From Stutzerimonas stutzeri (GTDB lineage: Bacteria; Pseudomonadota; Gammaproteobacteria; Pseudomonadales; Pseudomonadaceae), in assembly GCF_024451105.1 (NCBI RefSeq), contig NZ_JANGEY010000003.1, positions 1-64,000 of the forward strand: a stretch of DNA of 64,000 bases. The letters run 5' to 3'. The notes beneath the pieces are model-generated. The model was not told the DNA's origin and did no database searches. It saw only the letters and a list, made by a program, of their open reading frames with translations. The translations under genes were made by a program, and so were the position numbers. Every line of letters starts with the position of its first letter. The stretch's first letter is position 1. Below are positions 32,818 to 42,565 of the stretch, piece after piece.

Positions 32818-33911
32818 GTGCCCTGCTGCAGACCCCGCTGACCGAGGCGCTCGGCTGCCGCTACCCCATCGTGCAGACCGCGATGGGCTGGGTGGCCGAC
32901 GCCAACCTGGTGATCGCCACCACCCGCGCCGGCGGCTTCGGCTTCCTCGCCGGGGCGACCATCCCGGCCGCCGAGCTGGAGGGCGAGATCCAGAAGGTGA
33001 TCGCGGCCACCGGCGGCAGCAACTTCGGTCTCAACTTCCACATGTTCCAGGAAAACGCCGCGCAGTGCGTCGATCTGGCGATTCAGTACCGCCTGCGCGC
33101 GGTGAGTTACGGTCGCGGTCCGGACAAGCAGACCATCGCCCGCTTCAAGGCCGCCGGCGTGCTGTGCATCCCCACCGTCGGCGCGCTCAAGCACGCGCAG
33201 AAGGCCGTGGAGCTGGGCGCCGATCTGATCACCATCCAGGGCGGCGAGGGCGGCGGCCACACCGGCGGCGTGCCGACCACCATCCTGCTGCCGCAGGTGC
33301 TGGATGCGGTGAAGGTGCCGGTGATCGCCGCCGGCGGCTACTCCACCGGCCGCGGCCTGGCCTCGGCGCTGGCCGCCGGCGCCGCCGGCATCGCCATGGG
33401 CACGCGTTTCCTGATGACCAGCGACTCGCCCACCCCCAAGGCGACCCTGGAGCGCTACCTCAAGGTCAACGACCCGCAGCGCATCCGCGTCACCCTGGCG
33501 GTGGACGGCATGCGCCACCGGATGATCGACAACCCGTTCATCAACCGCCTGGAAGGCGCCGGGCCGTTCGGCCGCCTGCGCATCGCCCTGGGCAGCGCCT
33601 GGCAATGGAAGCAGCAGACCGGCATGAGCTTCGGCCACATGCTCGGCGTGCTGCGCCAGGCGCTCAAGGAAGACCGGGGCGCGGTGTCGCAGACGGTGAT
33701 GGCCGCCAACCAGCCGGTGCTGCTGCAGCGCTCGATGGTCGACGGTTACCCCGACGAGGGCATCCTGCCCAGCGGCCAGGTGGCCGCCGCCATCGGCGAG
33801 CTGAAGAGCTGCCAGCAACTGATCGACGAGATGGTCGCCGAGGCCGAGCGCTGCCTGGCCGCGCTCTGCGCCCGCCAGGCCGCGGTGCAGGCCGCGCCGG
33901 CCATCTCCTGA
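32814..33911 (+). CDS. ipdC: Nitronate-monooxygenase-fold flavoprotein, IpdC-like
   Basis: 365 aa FMN barrel: IVQTAMGWVADANLVIATTRAGGFGFL, GEGGGHTGGVPTTILLPQV with the conserved His, VPVIAAGGYSTGRGLASALAAGAAGIAMGTRF. Mycobacterial IpdC is an NMO-fold reductase-like enzyme that acts on the 5-OH-HIC-CoA stage before EchA20; the Comamonas counterpart is ScdK as I recall. It sits between a crotonase (ATGA overlap) and the EchA20 homologue (31 nt), which supports the call over a general nitronate monooxygenase. A C-terminal Ala-rich tail is not conserved. Confidence 0.82.
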   Translation: MSALLQTPLTEALGCRYPIVQTAMGWVADANLVIATTRAGGFGFLAGATIPAAELEGEIQKVIAATGGSNFGLNFHMFQENAAQCVDLAIQYRLRAVSYGRGPDKQTIARFKAAGVLCIPTVGALKHAQKAVELGADLITIQGGEGGGHTGGVPTTILLPQVLDAVKVPVIAAGGYSTGRGLASALAAGAAGIAMGTRFLMTSDSPTPKATLERYLKVNDPQRIRVTLAVDGMRHRMIDNPFINRLEGAGPFGRLRIALGSAWQWKQQTGMSFGHMLGVLRQALKEDRGAVSQTVMAANQPVLLQRSMVDGYPDEGILPSGQVAAAIGELKSCQQLIDEMVAEAERCLAALCARQAAVQAAPAIS

Positions 33912-33942
33912 ACCCCGCCATGCCTACCAGGAGCCAACAACA

Positions 33943-34695
33943 ATGAGCCAGGCATTCACTACCCGTATCGAGGCGGGCATTGCCGAACTGACGATCGCCA
34001 AGCCGCCGGTCAACGCGCTGGACAGCCAGGAATGGCTGGGCCTGGCGCGCTCGATCGACGAGCTGGGCGCCAACCCGGAAGTGCGCGTGATCGTCATCCG
34101 CGCCGAGGGCCGCGGCTTCTGCGCCGGGGTCGACATCAAGGAACTCGACGCCCATCCCGAGCGCATCGTCGCCGTCAACAAGGGCAACTACGAGACCTTC
34201 CGCGCCGTGCACCGCAGCCCGGTGCCGGTGATCGTCGCGGTGCACGGCTTCGTGCTCGGCGGCGGCATCGGCATCACTGGCGCGGCCGATATCGTGGTCG
34301 CCGCCGAGTGCGCCACCTTCGCCCTGCCGGAGGTCGACCGCGGCGCCATGGGCGGCGGCGCCCACCTGCAGCGCCTGTTCCCGGTGCAGAAGGTCCGCTA
34401 CCTGTTCTTCACCGGCGAGAAGATCGGCGCTCGGGACGCGGAGCGCTACGGCTTTATCGAGCGCGTGGTGCCGAAGGAAGAGCTGCGCGAGGCCGCCCTG
34501 GAGATCGCCGCGAAGATCGCCGCCAAGAGCCCGGAGATGATCCGCATCGCCAAGGAGGCGCTCAACGGCATCGAGGACGGCAACCTGGAGGACAAGTACC
34601 GCTGGGAGCAGGGCTTCACCCTGCAGGCCTACACCAGCCCGGACTCGGCGGAAACCCGCCGGGCCTTCGTCGAGAAGCGCGACGCCAAGTTCTGA
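33943..34695 (+). CDS. echA20: Crotonase, EchA20/ScdY-like ring-D hydrolase
   Basis: 250 aa. Close by eye to mycobacterial EchA20: PPVNALDSQEW, RAEGRGFCAGVDIKELDAHPER, AVHGFVLGGGIGITGAADIVVA, LPEVDRGAMGGGAHLQRLFP, KEALNGIED, and YRWEQGFTLQAY near the end. EchA20 opens the D ring of HIEC-CoA. Preceded by ipdC (31 nt gap with AGGAG) and followed by an acyl-CoA dehydrogenase after 9 nt. The symbol is borrowed from Mycobacterium; a Pseudomonas name may differ. Confidence 0.84.
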   Translation: MSQAFTTRIEAGIAELTIAKPPVNALDSQEWLGLARSIDELGANPEVRVIVIRAEGRGFCAGVDIKELDAHPERIVAVNKGNYETFRAVHRSPVPVIVAVHGFVLGGGIGITGAADIVVAAECATFALPEVDRGAMGGGAHLQRLFPVQKVRYLFFTGEKIGARDAERYGFIERVVPKEELREAALEIAAKIAAKSPEMIRIAKEALNGIEDGNLEDKYRWEQGFTLQAYTSPDSAETRRAFVEKRDAKF

Positions 34696-34704
34696 GGACG
34701 CACC

Positions 34705-35862
34705 ATGGACCTTGCCTATACCCCGAAACAGAAGGCCTTCCGCGCCGAGGTGCGGGCCTGGCTGGCGGACAACCTGCCGCGCGAGCCGCTGGCCAGCTAC
34801 GACACCCGTGAAGGTTTCGAACAACACCGCGAATGGGAAAGCCGCCTGTTCGACGCCCGTCTGTCGATGGTGATGTGGCCGGCCGAACTCGGCGGGCGCG
34901 GCTGCGACCTCACCGAATGGCTGATCTTCGAGGAGGAGTACTACGGCGCCGGCGCGCCGATGCGCGTCAACCAGAACGGCCAGCTGCTGCTCGGCCCGAC
35001 CCTGATGGAGTTCGGCAGCGAGGAGCAGAAGAAGCGCTTCCTGCCGCGCATGGCGGCCAGCGCCGACATGTGGGCGCAGGGCTGGTCGGAGCCGAACGCC
35101 GGCTCGGACATGGCGGCGATCACCAGCAAGGCGATCCGCGACGGCGACCACTACGTGCTCAACGGCCAGAAGACCTGGTCGACCCGCGCGATCTTCGCCG
35201 ACTGGCTGTTCGGCCTGTTCCGCAGCGACCCGGCCTCCAGCCGCCACCACGGCCTGTCCTACCTGCTGGTGCCGCTGGACAGCCCCGGCGTGACCATCCG
35301 CCCGATCAAGGCGCTCAACGGCAAGGACGCCTTCGCCGAGGTGTTCTTCGACGACGTGCGCGTGCCGGTGGACAACCGCATCGGCGCCGAAGGGCAGGGC
35401 TGGCACGTGGCCATGGCCACCGCCGGCTTCGAGCGCGGCCTGCTGCTGCGCTCGCCGGCGCGCTTCCAGGCCACCGCGCGCAAGCTGGTCGAGCTGTACC
35501 AGGCCAACCGCGCCAGCGCCGACCGCGACCCGAGCATCGGCGAGGCGGTGGTGCAGGCGTGGATGGATGCCCAGGCCTACGCGCTGTCCGCCTACCACAC
35601 GGTCGGCCGCCTGGCGCGCGGCGCGCGCATCGGCGCCGAGTCGAGCACCAACAAGATCTTCTGGTCCGAGCTGGACCTGCGCATGCACGAGACCGCCATG
35701 CGCATCCTCGGCGCGCGCGGCGAGCTGCTGGAAGGCAGCGAGGGCGAGGCCAACGGCTGGCTGGAGGGCTTCCTGTTCGCCCAGGCCGGGCCGATCTACG
35801 CCGGCACCAACGAGATCCAGCGCAATATCATCGCCGAGCGCATGCTCGGCCTGCCGAAGTAA
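34705..35862 (+). CDS. Acyl-CoA dehydrogenase (HIP-pathway, alpha/beta pair member)
   Basis: 385 aa. Motifs: RLSMVMWPAELGGRGCDLTEWL, WAQGWSEPNAGSDMAAITSKA, FAEVFFDDVRVPVDNRIGAEGQGW, and IYAGTNEIQRNIIAERMLGLPK. As in the 26694 gene the YEGT Glu is absent (YAGT). It keeps the flavin-contact motif SEPNAGSD, so it is probably the catalytic half of the pair with the next gene, like FadE30/31/32-type or ScdC1 enzymes acting on indanedione acyl-CoAs. 9 nt after echA20; next gene starts 10 nt downstream after AAGGAG. Confidence 0.85.
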   Translation: MDLAYTPKQKAFRAEVRAWLADNLPREPLASYDTREGFEQHREWESRLFDARLSMVMWPAELGGRGCDLTEWLIFEEEYYGAGAPMRVNQNGQLLLGPTLMEFGSEEQKKRFLPRMAASADMWAQGWSEPNAGSDMAAITSKAIRDGDHYVLNGQKTWSTRAIFADWLFGLFRSDPASSRHHGLSYLLVPLDSPGVTIRPIKALNGKDAFAEVFFDDVRVPVDNRIGAEGQGWHVAMATAGFERGLLLRSPARFQATARKLVELYQANRASADRDPSIGEAVVQAWMDAQAYALSAYHTVGRLARGARIGAESSTNKIFWSELDLRMHETAMRILGARGELLEGSEGEANGWLEGFLFAQAGPIYAGTNEIQRNIIAERMLGLPK

Positions 35863-35872
35863 GGAGCGGGCC

Positions 35873-36931
35873 ATGGACTTCACCTTCAACGACGACCAGC
35901 TCGCTTTCCGCGAGGCGATCAGCCGCTTCCTGATGACCGAGGCGGCCCCCGAGATGCTGCGCGACGTCTGGGAAACCGACGCCGGCCGTTCCCCGGAGCT
36001 GCGCAACAAGATCGCCGAGCAGGGCCTCACCGCCCTGTCGGTGCCCGAAGCCTGCGGCGGCCTGGGCATGGACGACGTGGCCTGGGCGCTGATGACCCAG
36101 GAGCTGGGCTACTACGCGATTCCCGACTCGCTGGCCGACACCGCCTACGTGGCCGCCGGGCTGCTGTCCGCGCTGCCCGAGGGCACCGCCGGCCGCGACG
36201 ATGCCCTGGCGCAGATCGCCGACGGCAGCATCCGCGTCGCCGTCGGCCACCCGATCAACCCGCTGGTGGCCGACGCCCACCTGGCCGACCGGCTGCTGCT
36301 CGCCCACGGCGACGAGGTGCACCTGCTGCCGCGCCAGCTGGTCGACGTGATCGCCAGCCCGAGCATCGACGCCTCGCGCCGTCTCAGCCAGGTGGTCTGG
36401 GAGCCGAGTTCGGCGACCCGCGTGGCCGCGGGCGAAGCCGGCCGCGCGCTGTGGGCGCAGACCCTGGACCGCGGCGCCCTGGCGGTGGCCGGGCAGGCCC
36501 TGGGCCTGGCCCAGCGCATGCTCGACCTGTCGGTCGACTACGTCGCCCAGCGCAAGCAGTTCGGCAAGCCGATCGGCAGCTTCCAGGCGGTCAAGCACCA
36601 TCTGGCCGACGTCGCCACCAAGGTCGAGTTCGCCAAGCCGGTGCTGTATCGCGCCGCTCACGCCCTGGCCGCCGGCGCTCGCGACGCCGCGGTGCACGTC
36701 TCCCATGCCCGCCTGGCCTGCGCCGAGGCGGCCTGGCTGTCGGCCCGCCACGGCATCCAGGTGCACGGCGCCATGGGGTACACCTGGGAAGTCGACCTGC
36801 AGATGTTCATGAAGCGCGCCTGGGCGCTCGACGCCTCCTGGGGCGACCGCGCCTTCCACAAGTCCCGCGTGGCCAGCTTCGTGCTGGCCGACGGCGCCCC
36901 GCTGGCGCCGGGCAACACTTTCGAGGAGTGA
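35873..36931 (+). CDS. Acyl-CoA dehydrogenase (shorter partner subunit)
   Basis: 352 aa, short for the family (about 380). FTFNDDQLAFREAISRFL start; RKQFGKPIGSFQAVKHHLADV and IQVHGAMGYTWEVDLQMFMKRAW are intact; the beta-domain is cut down and lacks the SEP/GSD flavin motif. This matches the second subunit of steroid FadE heterotetramers. Start at 35873 fits AAGGAG; the frame is open far upstream but overlaps the previous gene. Followed by the thiolase after 3 nt. Confidence 0.84.
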   Translation: MDFTFNDDQLAFREAISRFLMTEAAPEMLRDVWETDAGRSPELRNKIAEQGLTALSVPEACGGLGMDDVAWALMTQELGYYAIPDSLADTAYVAAGLLSALPEGTAGRDDALAQIADGSIRVAVGHPINPLVADAHLADRLLLAHGDEVHLLPRQLVDVIASPSIDASRRLSQVVWEPSSATRVAAGEAGRALWAQTLDRGALAVAGQALGLAQRMLDLSVDYVAQRKQFGKPIGSFQAVKHHLADVATKVEFAKPVLYRAAHALAAGARDAAVHVSHARLACAEAAWLSARHGIQVHGAMGYTWEVDLQMFMKRAWALDASWGDRAFHKSRVASFVLADGAPLAPGNTFEE

Positions 36932-36934
36932 AGC

Positions 36935-38086
36935 ATGGCTGAAGCCTATATCGTCGACGCCCTGCGCAGCCCGACCGGCAAGCGCAAGGGCGGCCTGTCC
37001 CACGTGCACGCCATCGATCTCGGCGCCCACGTGCTCAAGGCGCTGGTTGCGCGCAACCCGATCCCGGCCCACGAGTACGACGACGTGATCTTCGGCTGCG
37101 TCGACACCATCGGCTCGCAGGCCGGCGACATCGCTCGCACCAGCTGGCTGGCCGCCGACCTGCCGCTCACCGTGCCGGGCACCACCGTCGACCGCCAGTG
37201 CGGCTCCTCGCAGCAGGCGCTGCACTTCGCCGCCCAGGCGGTGATGAGCGGCACCCAGGACGTGGTGGCGGTCGGCGGCGTGCAGACCATGACGCAGATC
37301 CCGATCTCCTCGGCGATGCTCGCCGGCCAGCCGCTCGGCTTCGCCGATCCGTTCTCCGGCAGCAAGGGCTGGCAGGCGCGCTTCGGCGATGCGCCGGTCA
37401 ACCAGTTCTACGCCGCCCAGCGCATCGCCGACCACTGGGGCATCAGCCGCGCACAGATGGAGGCCTTCGCCCTGGAGAGCCACCAGCGTGCGCTGAGCGC
37501 CATCGCCAGCGGCCGCTTCACCCGCGAGATCGTGCCGATGGAAGGCGTCTGGTACGACGAGACGCCGCGCGAAACCACCCTGGAGAAGATGGCCAGCCTG
37601 GAGCCGGTGGGCGCGGAGTTCCCGTCGATCACCGCCGCGGTATCCAGCCAGACCTGCGACGCCTCGGCGGCGCTGCTGGTGGTCTCCGAGGCGGCGCTCA
37701 AGCGCTACGGCCTGACCCCGCGCGCGCGCATCCACCATATCAGCGTGCGCGGCGACGACCCGATCTGGCACCTCACCGCACCCATCGAGGCGACCCGCCA
37801 CGCCCTGAACAAGGCCGGCATGACGATGAACGACATCGACCGGGTGGAGATCAACGAGGCCTTCGCCTCGGTGGTGATGGCCTGGGCCAAGGAGCTGGAC
37901 TACGACCCGGCGCGCACCAACGCCAACGGCGGCGCCATCGCCCTCGGCCACCCGCTCGGCGCCACCGGCGCGCGGCTGATGACCACCCTGCTGCACGAAC
38001 TGGAACGCACGGGCGGCCGCTACGGCCTGCAGACCATGTGCGAGGGCGGCGGTCAGGCCAACGTGACCATCATCGAAAGGCTGTAG
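36935..38086 (+). CDS. fadA6: Thiolase, FadA6-like
   Basis: 383 aa degradative thiolase with complete catalytic set: Cys in [11 protein letters not shown] (about 89), His in [14 protein letters not shown] (about 338), and Cys in [10 protein letters not shown] (about 368). [16 protein letters not shown] and [11 protein letters not shown] are typical. FadA6 (ScdF in Comamonas) removes an acetyl unit from the HIP-CoA-derived beta-keto ester. Starts 3 nt after the dehydrogenase gene. A REPIN follows before the operon continues with an SDR. Confidence 0.85.
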   Translation: MAEAYIVDALRSPTGKRKGGLSHVHAIDLGAHVLKALVARNPIPAHEYDDVIFGCVDTIGSQAGDIARTSWLAADLPLTVPGTTVDRQCGSSQQALHFAAQAVMSGTQDVVAVGGVQTMTQIPISSAMLAGQPLGFADPFSGSKGWQARFGDAPVNQFYAAQRIADHWGISRAQMEAFALESHQRALSAIASGRFTREIVPMEGVWYDETPRETTLEKMASLEPVGAEFPSITAAVSSQTCDASAALLVVSEAALKRYGLTPRARIHHISVRGDDPIWHLTAPIEATRHALNKAGMTMNDIDRVEINEAFASVVMAWAKELDYDPARTNANGGAIALGHPLGATGARLMTTLLHELERTGGRYGLQTMCEGGGQANVTIIERL

Positions 38087-38105
38087 CAGCGGCTGAGCAC
38101 GGGCC

Positions 38106-38164
38106 TGTAGGGGCGAATTCATTCGCCTTTGCGGCCCGGTTGGGCGAATGAATTCGCCCCTACA
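38106..38164. repeat. REPIN copy 6, inside an operon
   Basis: 59-nt inverted repeat with both arms intact, standing between the thiolase and SDR genes of one presumed transcript. A hairpin here could shape mRNA stability or partial termination. Confidence 0.9.
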
Positions 38165-38196
38165 GACTGACTCCACCAGAACAAGGACAACCAACC

Positions 38197-39075
38197 ATGG
38201 CTATCTGTGCAGGAAGAACCGTGATCATCACCGGCGCCGGCGGCGGGCTGGGCCGCGCCTATGCGCTGGCCTTCGCCGCCGAGGGCGCCAACGTGGTGGT
38301 CAACGACATCCGTCAAGCCGCCGCCGAGGACGTCGCCGGCGAGATCCGCGCCGCCGGCGGGCAGGCCATCGCCAACGCCGACGACATCACCACCCTGGCC
38401 ACCGCCCAGCGCATCGTCGACGCCGCCCTGGCGGCCTTCGGCGAGGTGCACGTGCTGGTCAACAACGCCGGCATCCTGCGCGACCGCATGTTCCTCAGCC
38501 TCAGCGAAGAGGACTGGGATCTGGTCATGCAGGTGCACCTCAAGGGCCACTTCTGCCTGGCCAACATCCTCGCCCGCCGCTGGCGCGACCAGGCCAAGGC
38601 CGGCCAGCCGGTCGACGCGCGGATCATCAATACCAGCTCCGGCGCCGGCCTGCAGGGTTCGGTGGGGCAGTCCAACTACTCGGCAGCCAAGGGCGGCGTC
38701 GCCGCGCTGACCCTGGTGCAGGCCGCGGAACTGGCCCGCTACGGCATCACCGCCAACGCCCTGGCCCCGGCGGCGCGCACGGCGATGACCGAGAGCGCCA
38801 TGGCCGAGGTGGTGAAGAAGCCCGAGGACGGCAGCTTCGACCTCTGGGCGGCGGAGAACGTCGCGCCGCTGGTGGTCTGGCTGGGCAGCGCGCAGTCGCG
38901 CCACGTCACCGGCCAGGTGTTCGAGAGCCAGGGCGGACGCATCTCCCTGGGCGACGGCTGGCGCACCGGGGTGACCCGCGACAAGGGCGCACGCTGGCTG
39001 CCCGAGGAGATCGGCGCGGTGGTCGACGCCATCCTCGCCGAAGCGCCCAAGGCGCAGAAGGTGTGGGGGACCTGA
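38197..39075 (+). CDS. Short-chain dehydrogenase, Hsd4A/HSD17B4-like (3-hydroxyacyl-CoA dehydrogenase candidate)
   Basis: 292 aa, longer than the classical SDRs because of a C-terminal extension (residues about 250-292). Cofactor motif TGAGGGLGRAYALAFA with NDIRQ (Asp, so NAD), NNAGILRDRMF, Ser in NTSSGAG, and NYSAAKGGVAAL. This pattern (GGGLGRAYAL, ILRD) is that of the HSD17B4 dehydrogenase domain and mycobacterial Hsd4A-like proteins, which oxidise hydroxyacyl-CoAs of steroid side chains. Last gene of the ipd operon; a terminator follows. Confidence 0.83.
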   Translation: MAICAGRTVIITGAGGGLGRAYALAFAAEGANVVVNDIRQAAAEDVAGEIRAAGGQAIANADDITTLATAQRIVDAALAAFGEVHVLVNNAGILRDRMFLSLSEEDWDLVMQVHLKGHFCLANILARRWRDQAKAGQPVDARIINTSSGAGLQGSVGQSNYSAAKGGVAALTLVQAAELARYGITANALAPAARTAMTESAMAEVVKKPEDGSFDLWAAENVAPLVVWLGSAQSRHVTGQVFESQGGRISLGDGWRTGVTRDKGARWLPEEIGAVVDAILAEAPKAQKVWGT

Positions 39076-39095
39076 GGGAGCGGTGAATGTCGCGG

Positions 39096-39130
39096 CGCCC
39101 CGGCCTGGTGGCCGGGGCGTTGTTCATTTT
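39096..39130 (+). terminator. Terminator of the ipd operon
   Basis: CGCCCCGGC, a 6-nt loop, GCCGGGGCG, then TTGTTCATTTT. It lies 20 nt after the SDR stop and just before the chemoreceptor gene. Confidence 0.85.
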
Positions 39131-39146
39131 GGTCTGGAGAGCATGC

Positions 39147-40808
<1,662 letters not shown>

Positions 40809-40829
40809 ACGCGGCCGCTGCGGTTGACT

Positions 40830-41576
40830 TCAGAAAGGCGCCGTAGCCTGTGCCGCTGCCGAGTACAGCGACGAGTCGGCAAAGTCCTCGGCGGTCAGCA
40901 CCCGGCCGACCAGGATCAGCGCGGTGCGCCGGAAGTCCTTTTCGGCGACCCGGGCGACGATGTCGGCCAGGCTGCCCTGCACCCAGTCCTGGTCCGGCCA
41001 ACTGGCCCGATGCACCACCGCGACGGGGCAGTCGGCGCCGTAGTGGGGCAGCAGTTCGGCGACGATCTGCGGCAGCTGGCGCACGCCCAGGTGGATGGCC
41101 ATGGTCGCGCGGTGGCGGGCCAGCTCGCCGAGCTGCTCGCCTTCCGGCATCTGCGTCTTGCTGGCGTAGCGGGTGAGGATCAGCGTCTGCGACACCTCGG
41201 GCAGGGTCAGCTCGCAGCCGAGCAGCGCGGCGCAGGCGGCGGTGGCGGTGACGCCGGGGACGATCTGGTAGGGAATGCCCAGGCGGCGCAGGTGACGGAT
41301 CTGCTCGCCGATGGCGCCGTACAGCGACGGGTCGCCCGAATGCACCCGCGCCACGTCCTCGCCGCGCCCGTGGGCTTCGGCCAGCAGGTCAACGATTTGC
41401 GCCAGCTCCAGCTCGGCGGTATTCACCACGGTATGGGCGCCGTGGCCCTCCAGCACCGCTGCGGGCACCAGCGAGCCGGCATAGAGGATCACCGGGCAGC
41501 TGCGGATCAGCCGCTGGCCGCGCACGGTGATGAGGTCCGGATCGCCGGGGCCGGCGCCGATGAAGAAGACGGTCAT
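40830..41576 (-). CDS. cobM: Precorrin-4 C11-methyltransferase
   Basis: 248 aa SAM-dependent tetrapyrrole methylase. FFIGAGPGDPDLITVRGQRLI (N-terminal P-loop-like motif), YAGSLVP, HSGDPSLYGAIGEQIRHL and VPGVTATAACAALLG are characteristic of CobM/CbiF. Adds the C11 methyl in cobalamin synthesis. Starts within the last 4 nt of cobE (ATGA), so the two are translationally coupled. P. aeruginosa has the same cobE-cobM order as I recall. Confidence 0.93.
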   Translation of the reverse strand: MTVFFIGAGPGDPDLITVRGQRLIRSCPVILYAGSLVPAAVLEGHGAHTVVNTAELELAQIVDLLAEAHGRGEDVARVHSGDPSLYGAIGEQIRHLRRLGIPYQIVPGVTATAACAALLGCELTLPEVSQTLILTRYASKTQMPEGEQLGELARHRATMAIHLGVRQLPQIVAELLPHYGADCPVAVVHRASWPDQDWVQGSLADIVARVAEKDFRRTALILVGRVLTAEDFADSSLYSAAAQATAPF

Positions 41577-42022
41577 GCAGGCTCCTGTCTGGCACGCGCC
41601 AGGGCGAAGGTGGCGTTGGCGCTGCGCCGCTTGGCGATCAGCAGTTCGGCGGACGCTCCGCCCAGCGCCTCGGCGAGCGCCAGGGCGCTGGCCTCGGCCA
41701 CCCCGGCGCAGCCGGTGGTGCGCCGGGCGGCTGCGGAGCGGCTGGTGAGCCGTGGTTCGTACTCGCGCAACCGCTCCACGGTGAGGCCGTGCAGCGGCAG
41801 GTCCAGCTGTACGGCCAATGCCTGCAGGCCCGGTTCGGCGAGCTTGCCGTCGAGGCTCGCCAGGGCGTGCAGATCGGCGACGTTCAGCCCGCGTTCGCGC
41901 AAGCTGTCCTCCAAGAGCCTGTGCAGCTCCTCGACGCTACAGCCGCGCCGGCAGCCGAAACCGGCGACCAGCAGCCGGGCTGGGCGCTGCGCCTGGGGTG
42001 ATGAGTCGGGTACTGAAGCCAT
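41573..42022 (-). CDS. cobE: CobE (CbiG C-terminal-like protein)
   Basis: 149 aa. RLLVAGFGCRRGCSVEELHRLLEDSL is the CbiG C-terminal/CobE signature (GCRRG), and ARRTTGCAGVAEASAL and LLIAKRRSANATFALA complete it. CobE is needed for efficient cobalamin synthesis in Pseudomonas and is thought to handle a corrin intermediate. Start at ATG 42022; the frame is open upstream without a better start. First gene of the leftward cobE-cobM pair, whose promoter lies near REPIN copy 7. Confidence 0.85.
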   Translation of the reverse strand: MASVPDSSPQAQRPARLLVAGFGCRRGCSVEELHRLLEDSLRERGLNVADLHALASLDGKLAEPGLQALAVQLDLPLHGLTVERLREYEPRLTSRSAAARRTTGCAGVAEASALALAEALGGASAELLIAKRRSANATFALARARQEPA

Positions 42023-42144
42023 GAGGTTTGCGGACGAAGACGGCGGAATCGCGGCAGATGGCGCGGTTATGGGAAGCGCCCCGGCGGGCGATCTTTTTTT
42101 ACGACAGCATGCCGCCGCGCACGGCGTCAACCGGCCATCCCTCT

Positions 42145-42204
42145 TGTAGGGGCGAATTCATTCGCCTGTGCGAGGCGATCGGGCGAATGAGTTCGCCCCT
42201 TGCA
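42145..42204. repeat. REPIN copy 7
   Basis: 60-nt inverted repeat; left arm intact, right arm with two changes (GGCGAATGAGTTCGCCCC, then TTGCA). It lies between divergent cobE and the riboswitch of cobW. The rest of the 42023-42260 gap shows no gene. Confidence 0.85.
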
Positions 42205-42260
42205 GGCCCCGCCGCCGCCACCATTGACCGCCGCGCGCACCCTGCGTAGCCTTGCCGCCC

Positions 42261-42425
42261 CGAGGTTCTCCGGTCTGGGCCGGAGCTAAGAGGGAACGCG
42301 GTGCGACACCGCGGCTGCCCCCGCAACTGTAAACGGATCGAGTCCCCTCACGACGCCACTGCTCACGCGGGAAGGCGAGGGGACGGCGCCACAGGCGCCA
42401 ACCGTGAGCCAGGAGACCTGCCTCG
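42261..42425 (+). promoter_or_regulatory. Adenosylcobalamin riboswitch upstream of cobW
   Basis: P1 closes between CGAGG at 42261 and CCTCG at 42421. Conserved core elements are present: AAGAGGGAACGCGG, the B12-box CTGCCCCCGCAACTGTAA, GGGAAGGCGAGG and GAGCCAGGAGACCTGCC. It controls cobW-cobN-chlI-VWA; binding of AdoCbl should shut them off. Confidence 0.95.
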
Positions 42426-42565
42426 AAGGAAGCGCCCCGCCTCGCGGAGCGTTTCCGGACCTTCACGACAACCGGGCGGGGTGATCCGGTGGCGAATCCG
42501 ACCGACCGGCGCGCGTGCGTCCGGCGGCGTCTCGTCATGCCCCCGCCAGCCAGGCAGGGCCGCGC

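Noticed and set aside
32814-33911. Reading the NMO-fold gene as a general nitronate monooxygenase
   Set aside because: Position between ipdB/crotonase and the EchA20 homologue and its differences from the true NMO at 51329 make IpdC the better call.
42076-42106. GCCCCGGCGGGC followed by a T-run as a terminator
   Set aside because: No plus-strand gene ends before it, and the stem is weak; likely chance in the cobE upstream region.
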